Positions 17,460 to 25,017 of a stretch of DNA of 41,213 bases are shown here, in pieces. The stretch's first letter is position 1. Every line of letters begins with the position of its first letter. Source of the DNA: an uncultured Bacteroidia bacterium (GTDB taxonomy: Bacteria > Bacteroidota > Bacteroidia > Bacteroidales > Prolixibacteraceae); assembly GCA_903904515.1 (NCBI GenBank), contig CAIVCR010000035.1, positions 1 through 41,213 on the forward strand. Direction: 5' to 3'. Below the pieces are notes generated by a model. The model ran no database searches. It saw only the letters and a program-made list of their open reading frames with translations, and was not told the DNA's origin. A program made the translations under genes and the position numbers.

Positions 17460-18440
17460 TCAAAAGGTTACCTCTACCCATTGTTCATTTATAGCCGATT
17501 TTTCCAATGCCTCAAGAATGGCTACCTCGTTCAGCATGCTTTGATGACTGCGTGGTTCCATGCGTGTTCTGAACATTTCAACGATATCGGAATAAATCTT
17601 GACCGGCTCACTTTCGGGAACACGTGATTTCAATTCAACCAACCCCTTTTTAGTCTCCACAAAGGTTTCCCATCCGTAAGCCAGGTTTTTAAAGATCAGG
17701 GTGGCATAAAGTCCGCTTTTAAACACCAATGCCGCACTCCCTTTCTTGCCTTCACGCGTGATTTTCACTTTCTGAATATCTTCACCAAACATAAACATCA
17801 ATGGTTGAAGGATATGCACACCGTAGAAAAATACTCCTCCATATTCCGAGTCCAGGTCGACAGGGCCGTAACGCACTACGTGGTTAATCTCACCCAGCGA
17901 TTCCAGTTGTTGTTTGGTGTCGTAGGTGCAAACGCTCTGTGCAATTGAACTGAACGATGTGATTGGAGTTCCGGCTTTACGTGCCATTTCCAGAAATGCT
18001 TTTCCCTCTTCAACGCGGTAGCAGAACGGTTTATCGATAAACGTCGGGATACCTGCCTTAACAAATGGGGTGGCAGCTTCAAGATGAAACCTGGCATGCC
18101 GGTGGTCAACGATAAGTGCATCAATTTTCCCGAGCATCTCCATGGGGTCTTTTACGATATTGGGAATCTTACCCGCTTCAGCTGTTTTTCGGGCAAATTC
18201 ATCGGTCTCCCCCCAGATATGGGTCACTTCGACTCCGGGGAATTTTTTATCGATGTTAAACATCTTTCCAAACCCGGTGGAATGGGAATTCTCTGCCCCG
18301 ATTATGCCAATGCGGATAGCCTTTGGTTCATTCGTCTGGTCTGCAATAAGCACAGAACCAAATGCCGGAGCATTCAACGAAACTGCTGTAACGGCGGCTC
18401 CGGTCCCGATGGTCTTGATAAATCCTCGTCTTGTATCCAC
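17460..18440 (-). CDS. Tat-exported Gfo/Idh/MocA family oxidoreductase
   Basis: NAD(P)-dependent sugar oxidoreductase family protein of 326 residues. It begins with a twin-arginine signal (DTRRGFIKTIGTGAAV), so it should be folded with its cofactor before export. The Rossmann domain shows IRIGIIGAENSHS (42-54), and the canonical Glu-Lys-Pro motif reads IDKPF (Asp136-Lys137-Pro138). The C-terminal alpha/beta domain follows. It is separated from the upstream propeller gene by one base and from the GH20 ATG by two bases, which is a tight operon. Exported family members are linked in other Bacteroidota to oxidation of glycosides to 3-keto forms using a bound cofactor. That role, with DUF1080 downstream, is inference. 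Confidence 0.87.
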   Translation of the reverse strand: MDTRRGFIKTIGTGAAVTAVSLNAPAFGSVLIADQTNEPKAIRIGIIGAENSHSTGFGKMFNIDKKFPGVEVTHIWGETDEFARKTAEAGKIPNIVKDPMEMLGKIDALIVDHRHARFHLEAATPFVKAGIPTFIDKPFCYRVEEGKAFLEMARKAGTPITSFSSIAQSVCTYDTKQQLESLGEINHVVRYGPVDLDSEYGGVFFYGVHILQPLMFMFGEDIQKVKITREGKKGSAALVFKSGLYATLIFKNLAYGWETFVETKKGLVELKSRVPESEPVKIYSDIVEMFRTRMEPRSHQSMLNEVAILEALEKSAINEQWVEVTF

Positions 18441-18441
18441 G

Positions 18442-19821
18442 TTAATATTGGATTATATATTTGATTTTTATAAAATCGGCCCGTGTCTTTCCATTTTCGG
18501 TGATGCGACCTAACGTGTAAACGGTGCCATCCAGACCAATGGCAATAGAATTCACATAGAGGGGACGCTGACCGTCAGGATAAAATACGGGTCCGTGATC
18601 CTGATATTTAGCAGCTGAAATATCATAGGTAATTAAATGTAAATTCTCTAACCCTTTTGCTTCACCCATGGAAGTTGAGCTTTTTCCGGTTACCCGTTTA
18701 CCATCCTGATAAATGGGTCCACCTGTCAGATAATAAAGCGTATGCCCGTCGGGTCCGAGCGTAAATCCAAGATAACCATAGCTGAACTGATCAAACATCC
18801 CGCTGCGCTGCGAGACTTTTGAGGTTATCCGTTCCAGTACTTCAATTCGCGGCAGTGCCGGATCAAAACTGAAAAGGTAACCTGAGTTTCCGTGAACCCC
18901 ATAAAATTTCTTTTCTGCCTGACTCCAGATCACCTGTCTCCAATTGTAGCCCATGCTTCCTGAGGATGAGGGGTCATAAATGCCGAAATAATCCTTTTTC
19001 ATATCCTCTCCTTCAACACGCCCGATGATATCCTCTCCTGCACGGCAACGAAGAATGGTCCCTTCAGGGGTGGTCATATACGCGGTGCCGTCTTCGGGAT
19101 TAATCGCAATCGAACGGCATATCACACGGAATGCCGATCCTTTGCCTCGCTCCCCTTCACCTGCGACAGGACCAAGATCTTTAAGTTCCTTTTTGATCAG
19201 GTCATAGCGGAAAAAATAACCTGTGGGCCAGGTTATCCCATAGATCACTCCTCTCTTCGTATCCATGCTCATGGTCAGAATGCCTTCCTGATGAGGCGCG
19301 ATTGCGAGGTTTTCAAATTTGTGGGTAGTTAGATCGTAGGAAAGCAAATGTCCTCCGGGATAAGGTTTATAACCAGCGGGTGGAATTCCGGGTTTTTCCA
19401 TACCGTCAACAGTGCTATAATAACCAATGTGCGTGGCAAAATAGAGCTTGCCGTTTGACTCCACGAATTTAACGTGGCTCTTTCCCTGCACAATAGCTTT
19501 CAGTCCCTTTTCGCCACATAGTTCGGTGAGATCACCCAAATGGCGAATCGTTTCACTTTTAGGATCAAACGAATAGATCTGTCCCCCCACATCCGCTGAT
19601 TGAGAGCAGAGTACGTAATAAATTTTCCCGTCAGATGCAGCCGAAATCCCATTGTAAGTATCATGTGCCAGTTCAAAACCGGAGTTATAGGGTTTGGCAA
19701 CTAAACTCGTTGATAAATCTTTTTTTGATTTTAAGTCCGGAACTTTTCCTGATCCCTGTTCACAACACGCAGATAAAAGGACGATTAACAAGGACGAAAT
19801 AATAAATCTTAAGATTATCAT
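18442..19821 (-). CDS. Beta-propeller-like lipoprotein of unknown function
   Basis: A 459-residue predicted lipoprotein (MIILRFIISS...LSACCEQ) from the ATG at 19821. A second in-frame ATG at 19842 (MNNELNK) lies in the first heptamer repeat units and would spoil the signal peptide. The mature part shows repeated blade-like strands such as GGQIYSFDPKSE, GHLLSYDLTTHKFENL and GYFFRYDLIKKELKDLG, with GTAYMTT and GTVYTLG repeats, as in Kelch/SMP-30-like propellers. I cannot assign a reaction. It sits one base before the Gfo/Idh gene and 95 bp after the ceramidase-like gene, a gap almost filled by heptamer repeats. It may bind a glycan or act as a lactonase-like partner; this is a guess from fold and context. 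Confidence 0.75.
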   Translation of the reverse strand: MIILRFIISSLLIVLLSACCEQGSGKVPDLKSKKDLSTSLVAKPYNSGFELAHDTYNGISAASDGKIYYVLCSQSADVGGQIYSFDPKSETIRHLGDLTELCGEKGLKAIVQGKSHVKFVESNGKLYFATHIGYYSTVDGMEKPGIPPAGYKPYPGGHLLSYDLTTHKFENLAIAPHQEGILTMSMDTKRGVIYGITWPTGYFFRYDLIKKELKDLGPVAGEGERGKGSAFRVICRSIAINPEDGTAYMTTPEGTILRCRAGEDIIGRVEGEDMKKDYFGIYDPSSSGSMGYNWRQVIWSQAEKKFYGVHGNSGYLFSFDPALPRIEVLERITSKVSQRSGMFDQFSYGYLGFTLGPDGHTLYYLTGGPIYQDGKRVTGKSSTSMGEAKGLENLHLITYDISAAKYQDHGPVFYPDGQRPLYVNSIAIGLDGTVYTLGRITENGKTRADFIKIKYIIQY

Positions 19822-19830
19822 TTTATTTAA

Positions 19831-19907
19831 TTCATTATTCATTATTCATTATTCATTATTAATTATTCATTATTCATTATTCATTATTCATTATTCATTA
19901 TTCATTA
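19831..19907. repeat. Eleven-copy heptamer tandem repeat (TTCATTA)
   Basis: Eleven head-to-tail 7-bp units, all TTCATTA except the fifth, which is TTAATTA (19859-19865). On the coding (minus) strand the unit reads TAATGAA, so each copy carries an ATG and a TAA, and each such ATG opens a four-codon frame (MNNE then stop). The array ends 9 bp before the propeller gene ATG. Slippage would change leader length and the frame of upstream starts, so expression may vary between cells. Confidence 0.95.
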
Positions 19908-19916
19908 TTGTCATTC

Positions 19917-21338
19917 TTAATAGCTTCTCAGCAATTTCCGGATGGCCGTCATGACAACAGCCTCTGCATCGGCTGTTACTCCTGAAGCAACACCTGACTC
20001 ATAGCCACCTTCTTTATAGGCAACAGCAGTGCAAATATAACCCGGGGCATAATCGCCATAGGCTGCCATAGCAATAAACAGGTCGGGCCTGATAGCCTTG
20101 GCTGCCAGCTGATATTCGACAAAGAGCTCTCCCGGAGCAAAAAGGATTCGTCCCCGTCCCAACCTGAGACACCTCACATCAAGCTGTTTGCCGGCCTGGG
20201 AGCGGCGTAAATAAACCAGTTTGGATAAGTTATTACTCAGAAATATCGAATCCTTTGTCGCCATCCATGTTTGCATCTCCGCCTGATTTGGAAGTGACGG
20301 CAAGGCTAATGGTTCAACTTTCCATGCGATTTCCTCTGCAGTTATTGGCTCACGCTTTGTTGCCTCCCAGGCCCGTTTCATCCCATCAGCCAGCCGGTCA
20401 GCGAGAATGCCGCGCATTTCAGGAGAACCGTCATTATACTTACCCGCAGTAATATTTCCCCCCGCTCCATTAAAATGAATATGAAGTGCGGAAGGCACAG
20501 CAAGCTGCCGCATAAAGCGGGCAACTCCCGGATAATCAGGATTTGCCACACCGGTACGGTAATAGCTCTGTGGATGGGTGGCATAATAACTTAGCACTGC
20601 AATGGGTTTATCGTTATTCCAGAAACTGACCAGGGAAACCATTGGGTCAATCAGACCTTCAGGTTCAGCAATCAAGGCGGAATCTTTACAGCTCGAATAG
20701 CGGGTTGCTTTCAGCAGACCATCATTGCCAATGATCCGCCGGTTAGAAGCAACTTTGTAAACATCAGCTTCACCGAGTCCGATATGTGTTACCGGTTGTG
20801 TGTGCTCAAGTGATTGTTTAACAGCTGCTTTGAGCCGGATGACCATCTCTCGGGCAAAAGTCCCCTCGAAACACATCGGATCGCGACCGGCATCCCTGAG
20901 CATCTTTTCAGCACCAAAATCACAGGTTGGCGCATCGTGTTGGTGGACAGTATGAAGTGCTACCCTCGAGGGAATAGTCCCTGCGGCATCGGCGAGTGCC
21001 TGACGGAAAATATCCTGACCTTCATTGGCAATTCCAATCCAGTCGACCGAACATAAAACGATTGGCTCACCGGAACCTAAAAGGATAGCCCCTTTAGCCC
21101 GGAGCCCCAGGTCCCATGTGTTAATCTCCTTGTTGTATGTCAACAGACTTCCTACTGGAGGGGTAGCATCGATATCGAAAGTTGCCAGGCGAACTCCTGT
21201 TGGAATCGTATCCATAGCCTGCCCAAATAGGTCTGAACCAATTGCGAAGAAACAGATGCAAATGAAGGAGAAAAAGCTTATGAATTTGCGGTTTATAGTG
21301 CTGGTTTTAAATATAATTAAATGATTGTTTCCTTCCAT
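19917..21338 (-). CDS. Neutral/alkaline ceramidase N-terminal-like exported protein
   Basis: A 473-residue protein with an unusually long N terminus before the hydrophobic signal segment (about residues 19-40, ending DLFGQ). The rest corresponds to the N-terminal catalytic domain of neutral/alkaline non-lysosomal ceramidases, with TFDIDATPPVG near the start. The zinc-binding histidine region is HTVHQHDAPTCDFG, and a glycine-rich NGAGGNITAGKYNDG block stands where true ceramidases have their serine motif. The C-terminal immunoglobulin-like domain of real ceramidases is missing, as in many family members of environmental Bacteroidota and Planctomycetes. Its substrate is unlikely to be ceramide. 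It sits 32 bp after the DegT-like gene and before the propeller gene, in a cluster of exported proteins. Confidence 0.82.
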   Translation of the reverse strand: MEGNNHLIIFKTSTINRKFISFFSFICICFFAIGSDLFGQAMDTIPTGVRLATFDIDATPPVGSLLTYNKEINTWDLGLRAKGAILLGSGEPIVLCSVDWIGIANEGQDIFRQALADAAGTIPSRVALHTVHQHDAPTCDFGAEKMLRDAGRDPMCFEGTFAREMVIRLKAAVKQSLEHTQPVTHIGLGEADVYKVASNRRIIGNDGLLKATRYSSCKDSALIAEPEGLIDPMVSLVSFWNNDKPIAVLSYYATHPQSYYRTGVANPDYPGVARFMRQLAVPSALHIHFNGAGGNITAGKYNDGSPEMRGILADRLADGMKRAWEATKREPITAEEIAWKVEPLALPSLPNQAEMQTWMATKDSIFLSNNLSKLVYLRRSQAGKQLDVRCLRLGRGRILFAPGELFVEYQLAAKAIRPDLFIAMAAYGDYAPGYICTAVAYKEGGYESGVASGVTADAEAVVMTAIRKLLRSY

Positions 21339-21370
21339 GATTTACCTAATAACTAATATTTAAATAAACT

Positions 21371-22735
21371 CTATAGTCTATTCAGTTGGTCTCTGTTTGC
21401 ATGAACCTTCATAATGGCGCTGATAATGTCATCCATATCACCCTGCGTTCCAAGCAGCGGTCCGGAAGCCCAGAGCATAACCATATCTTCACATACCTGG
21501 TCACATTTGGGATAGGTCAGCTCTTCCCGGTATTGCTGAAGTCTGGCAGGAGAATACATTTTCTGATATACCTTCAGATTCAAAATGTGATCTGTCCAGG
21601 GCTCTTTATGCAGTCCGTTGGGGATATATCCGCTCATGCTGATCCCTTCTGCTGCCAGAGCCTTCAGAAATTGATTCCGTGTTGCATTGTTGAAATGTTC
21701 CTTTTTATAGGACATCGTATAGAGATAGAAGGAGCCGCTTTGAGTCCCTTCGTAGAGTTTTTGGGGAACAAGGCCCGGGAAGTTTTTAAGTTTTGATGAA
21801 AGGTATGCTGCGTTTTTATTGCGAAGGAGGAAGCGTTCTTTGGCACTTTCCAGCTGGGCCAGCAGAATTGCACCTTCAAATTCGTTCATCCGGTATTTTG
21901 GTCCGATTGTTTCGGAACGCCCTTTGCGATTAGTGCCGTGATTCTGAACAGTATAGCATTTATCCATGAGCTCCTCATTATTTCCGATTATGGCCCCTCC
22001 TTCACCACAAGCGATTGTTTTGGTAGTCTGAAAACTAAAGCATCCTAAATCGCCAATGGTACCCAGTATTTTTCCCTGGTATTCGCCCAGATGTGCCTGG
22101 CACGCATCCTCGATAACCCGGAGGTTGTGTTTTTTAGCTATTGCCATGATCCGTTCCATGTTACAGGGTTGTCCCATGATGTGAATCGGCATAATGGCTT
22201 TGGTATTTTCGGTAATCCTCCGTTCAACCTCGTTCGGATCGAGCTGAAATGATTCGGGATCGAGGTCCGCCATCACCGGTAGTGCTCTGCTTGAAATAAT
22301 TGACGCGATGGTACCCATGTCGGTATAAGGCGAAGTGATTACCTCATCACCGGGACCGATCCCCAATGCTTCGACGCAGGTATGGAGCGCCTGCGTTCCG
22401 GAACCGGTAGCCACCGTAAATTTGGCACCCATCAATTTGGAATATTCACTCTCAAAGGTGGGCACTGTTCCGGTTGACGATTGTATTCTGCACCAGATCC
22501 CGCTTCTGGTGGTTTTAATAATTGCTTCAACCATTTTTTCATCCACGTAGGGCCATGCTGGCCATATTTTGCTCTTTACAACCGGTTCACCACCCAAAAG
22601 GGCAAGCTTGCCGCTTTCGTTCAGCGAATGGGATATATTCCCCAAAACCGGAATTGAGGTTGAGGCTGCTGCTGCAATTGAACCAACAGATACACCTGCG
22701 ATGAATTGACGTCTGGTGAAATTATTTTTTTTCAT
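21371..22735 (-). CDS. Tat-tagged DegT/DnrJ/EryC1/StrS aminotransferase-like protein
   Basis: PLP-dependent fold-type-I protein of 454 residues. The sugar aminotransferase signatures are present: GSGTQALHTCVEALGIGPGDEV (111-132), IEDACQAHLGEYQGK (208-222), and the probable PLP-binding Lys239 in FSFQTTKTIACGEGG. The unusual part is the N terminus, NNFTRRQFIAGVSVGSIAAAAS, a convincing twin-arginine signal, so the protein should be exported with PLP bound. DegT proteins normally make amino- or deoxysugar nucleotides in the cytoplasm. It heads a minus-strand run of exported genes. It could instead act on free amino sugars or have another PLP chemistry. Family assignment is firm; location is inferred from the signal. 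Confidence 0.88.
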   Translation of the reverse strand: MKKNNFTRRQFIAGVSVGSIAAAASTSIPVLGNISHSLNESGKLALLGGEPVVKSKIWPAWPYVDEKMVEAIIKTTRSGIWCRIQSSTGTVPTFESEYSKLMGAKFTVATGSGTQALHTCVEALGIGPGDEVITSPYTDMGTIASIISSRALPVMADLDPESFQLDPNEVERRITENTKAIMPIHIMGQPCNMERIMAIAKKHNLRVIEDACQAHLGEYQGKILGTIGDLGCFSFQTTKTIACGEGGAIIGNNEELMDKCYTVQNHGTNRKGRSETIGPKYRMNEFEGAILLAQLESAKERFLLRNKNAAYLSSKLKNFPGLVPQKLYEGTQSGSFYLYTMSYKKEHFNNATRNQFLKALAAEGISMSGYIPNGLHKEPWTDHILNLKVYQKMYSPARLQQYREELTYPKCDQVCEDMVMLWASGPLLGTQGDMDDIISAIMKVHANRDQLNRL

Positions 22736-22918
22736 TTTCGGAACTAATAATTTGTCGTAATAATATGATACCCGATAAATAATTCAATCCGCAATTGTCT
22801 GCGTTTGATAAACCTAAGGTGAAAGTTATCTTAAAAATAGTTTTTATTCCTGAATTTTCAAATTTTTAAATTGCCGAATTAAACAAATTATTAAAGGTGA
22901 TTAGTATTGTAGTCGTCC

Positions 22919-23389
22919 TTATTCCAACATCTTAATCTCTTCACTGAAATCAAACTGGAGGTCTTCATGTAGTGTCCCGATAGTTTTTTTGATTCGCTGT
23001 ACCTGGCGCAGGTAGATGTTTTTTATGGTGATGTTGTAACGAAAAGGAACCTCCTTTTTAAATTTTTTGCAGAAATGGATGAGCAATTCCACTTCAGTCC
23101 GCTTTTGTCCCGAATAACGAATTCGCTGATTGGTGAATGCCAGTGTTTTACGGATCCCTTTTTTCGTTAGATAGGGGGTATTCCTGTTCAGTTCACTGAA
23201 GTGGTCATCAATTTCAGCTTTTATCTTACGGATATATTCAGGTTCATCATCCGACTCGAACAGCAGGTAGGAGAGGAGCTCCTTATTCTCCTTTTTAAAC
23301 CGGGCCAGCCTGATGCATAATTCGGGCAAATCGGCTGAAGGAACATTGTTTATGGCCCTTCTTAATTCGGGAAGTGAAGCTGTGGTCAT
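22919..23389 (-). CDS. Conserved-looking hypothetical protein
   Basis: A 156-residue, highly charged (Lys/Arg/Glu-rich), probably all-helical cytoplasmic protein; no signal peptide or membrane segment is seen. Segments such as DLPELCIRLARFKKENKELLSY (split by turns) and QRIRYSGQKRTEVELLIHF suggest a helical bundle. I do not recognise a named family. Its ATG overlaps the stop of the upstream DUF3820 gene by 4 bp, so the two are almost certainly co-translated and may function together. Confidence 0.75.
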   Translation of the reverse strand: MTTASLPELRRAINNVPSADLPELCIRLARFKKENKELLSYLLFESDDEPEYIRKIKAEIDDHFSELNRNTPYLTKKGIRKTLAFTNQRIRYSGQKRTEVELLIHFCKKFKKEVPFRYNITIKNIYLRQVQRIKKTIGTLHEDLQFDFSEEIKMLE

Positions 23390-23616
23390 TTTTTAAACCG
23401 GCTTTTTCTGAGTGGTGCCAATAAATATTCCAGTCCATTCAGCTTGATTTCATAAATAGTTTGAAGTAAAATTCCCAGTTTGCCCTCAGGAAATCCTTTT
23501 TGCTCGAACCATTCAAGGTACGATACCGGAAGGTCGCACAACCAGGTCCCTTTGTATTTCCCAAAAGGCATTTGGGTTGAGGTCAAAAGGAGAAGTAAGT
23601 TGGGATCAGGACTCAT
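23386..23616 (-). CDS. DUF3820 family small protein
   Basis: A 76-residue cytoplasmic protein matching the short DUF3820 pattern: MPFGKYKG near residue 16, then LPVSYLEWFEQKGFPEGKLG. DUF3820 proteins resemble a domain also found near exonuclease-type proteins, and their role is unclear. It is the first gene of a two-gene unit with the 156-residue hypothetical (4-bp ATGA overlap). The length is typical. An internal ATG at MPFG is possible, but the 5' start keeps hydrophobic residues that look structured. Confidence 0.8.
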   Translation of the reverse strand: MSPDPNLLLLLTSTQMPFGKYKGTWLCDLPVSYLEWFEQKGFPEGKLGILLQTIYEIKLNGLEYLLAPLRKSRFKK

Positions 23617-23808
23617 GTGACTGGATTTAGATTAAAGGAAAGTCGTCCCTTTTAATAAAAAGTCTTGACTGCCATACCATTTGGATTAATTCTGAATTGA
23701 ATTCAAATATAAGGGATAAATTCCAACAGACATAAATTTCATGCCGGAAATCTTAAAATAAGTTTGACAGGCATCCTATATTTCCCGGGTACTATTTAGT
23801 AATCACAA

Positions 23809-23877
23809 ATGGGAGAGGGGTTTAAAAACTTCGAAACAACAATGAAAACAGCAGTTTTTAAACGATTTTTTTCATAA
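23809..23877 (+). other. Possible 22-codon leader ORF with hairpin upstream of the DHOD-like gene
   Basis: A short ATG-to-TAA frame encodes MGEGFKNFETTMKTAVFKRF plus two more residues, with five Phe in 22. Within it, GTTTAAAAACT (23820-23830) and AGTTTTTAAAC (23853-23863) are perfect 11-bp arms followed by a T-run (GATTTTTTTC), a terminator shape lying 55 bp before the DHOD-like ATG. Besides this and the AT-rich flanks, the 302-bp spacer 23617-23918 holds nothing I recognise. It could be an attenuator or simply a terminator. Confidence 0.35.
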
Positions 23878-23918
23878 TTTTATAGCCTGATAATTAAATT
23901 ATTGTAATATTAAAATCT

Positions 23919-24914
23919 ATGAATATACCTGATTTATCAACCACTTATTTAGGATTGCAACTTAAAAATCCAATTATTATCGGAAGTAGTGGTCTGACCG
24001 ATTCTGTGGAAAAGATAGTCAAGCTTGAAAAGATGGGAGCAGGGGCGGTTGTGTTGAAATCTCTTTTTGAGGAGGAGATCATCATTGAGATGGATGAGAA
24101 GATTCATTCCATGACAAACCGGCACTTTGTATTTCCTGAGTCAATGGATTATATGGAAGCCATTGATACCCCTAATATTCTGGCCGATTATCTGGAGTTG
24201 ATCACCGAATCGAAAAAAGCAGTTGCAATACCTGTGATTGCCAGTATAAATTGTGTGAGTTCCCAGAAATGGACCTTTTTTGCTAAAGAGATTGAAAAGG
24301 CGGGAGCTGATGCTCTCGAACTAAATATGTTTTTTCTACCTTCAGATAACCAGCGCGGGGAAAAAGAGATCACTGATATAACTTTGGAAATCATCTCAAA
24401 AGTGAAGCTCACAATTCAGATTCCTGTCGTTCTTAAAATTAGTGCATTTCAGACGAATTTAATCCGCTATTGTGAATATATCGATCAGGCCGGAGTTGAA
24501 GGAATTGTCCTGTTTAATCGTTCATGGTTGCCTGATATTGATATCAATCAGCTCGTTATCTCATCAGGTTTTGTACTTAGTTCACCCTCTGATTTGGGTA
24601 ATACGCTCCGTTGGGTATCCATGTTATCGGGAAGACTAAATTGCAATATTGCGGCTTCAACCGGGATTCATGATGGTGTAGGTGTGATTAAACAACTACT
24701 TGCCGGGGCACATGTATGTCAGGTGGTCTCTTCCTTGTACATTAATGACCTGGCGCAGATTGGCAAAATGACCGATGATCTCACCCGGTGGATGGTATCG
24801 CATGAGTTCAGATCGATATCAGAATTCAGGGGGCGTTTGAGTCAGGCAAACAGCGGTAACCCGGCGGCATGGGAACGTGTGCAGTTTATGAAGCACTTCC
24901 GGAGTTTTGTTTAG
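23919..24914 (+). CDS. Dihydroorotate dehydrogenase-like TIM-barrel flavoprotein
   Basis: A 331-residue cytoplasmic protein with the class-1 DHOD barrel: LGLQLKNPIIIGSSGLTDS (11-29), GAGAVVLKSLFEEEI, VIASINCVSS, PVVLKISAF and a C-terminal phosphate-binding-like region AASTGIHDGVGVIKQLLAGA. The normal signature with the catalytic cysteine (N-x-S-C-P-N) is replaced by ALELNMFFLPSDN, so it cannot use the usual Cys base. It is therefore probably not the pyrimidine enzyme but the 'DHOD-like' paralogue common in Bacteroidota, which may act on another substrate or redox partner. It stands alone and converges on the TonB-like gene. Confidence 0.85.
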   Translation: MNIPDLSTTYLGLQLKNPIIIGSSGLTDSVEKIVKLEKMGAGAVVLKSLFEEEIIIEMDEKIHSMTNRHFVFPESMDYMEAIDTPNILADYLELITESKKAVAIPVIASINCVSSQKWTFFAKEIEKAGADALELNMFFLPSDNQRGEKEITDITLEIISKVKLTIQIPVVLKISAFQTNLIRYCEYIDQAGVEGIVLFNRSWLPDIDINQLVISSGFVLSSPSDLGNTLRWVSMLSGRLNCNIAASTGIHDGVGVIKQLLAGAHVCQVVSSLYINDLAQIGKMTDDLTRWMVSHEFRSISEFRGRLSQANSGNPAAWERVQFMKHFRSFV

Positions 24915-24939
24915 GTGGAATTAAAAGTTCAAATTGTAA

Positions 24940-25003
24940 AATGCAAAGTTTAAAATTGATTCTTTGTTTTGAATTTTGCACTTTTCATTTTACACTTTGC
25001 ATT
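24940..25003. terminator. Bidirectional terminator-like inverted repeat
   Basis: AATGCAAAGT (24940-24949) and ACTTTGCATT (24994-25003) are perfect arms, with GTAAAATG/CATTTTAC also complementary just inside or beside them. It lies between the convergent DHOD-like (+) and TonB-like (-) genes. Confidence 0.5.
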
Positions 25004-25017
25004 CCTTAAAATTCATC

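Noticed and set aside
19694-19954. 86-codon plus-strand ORF with repeated IIHYSL residues
   Set aside because: It is the translation of the heptamer microsatellite plus antisense of real genes.
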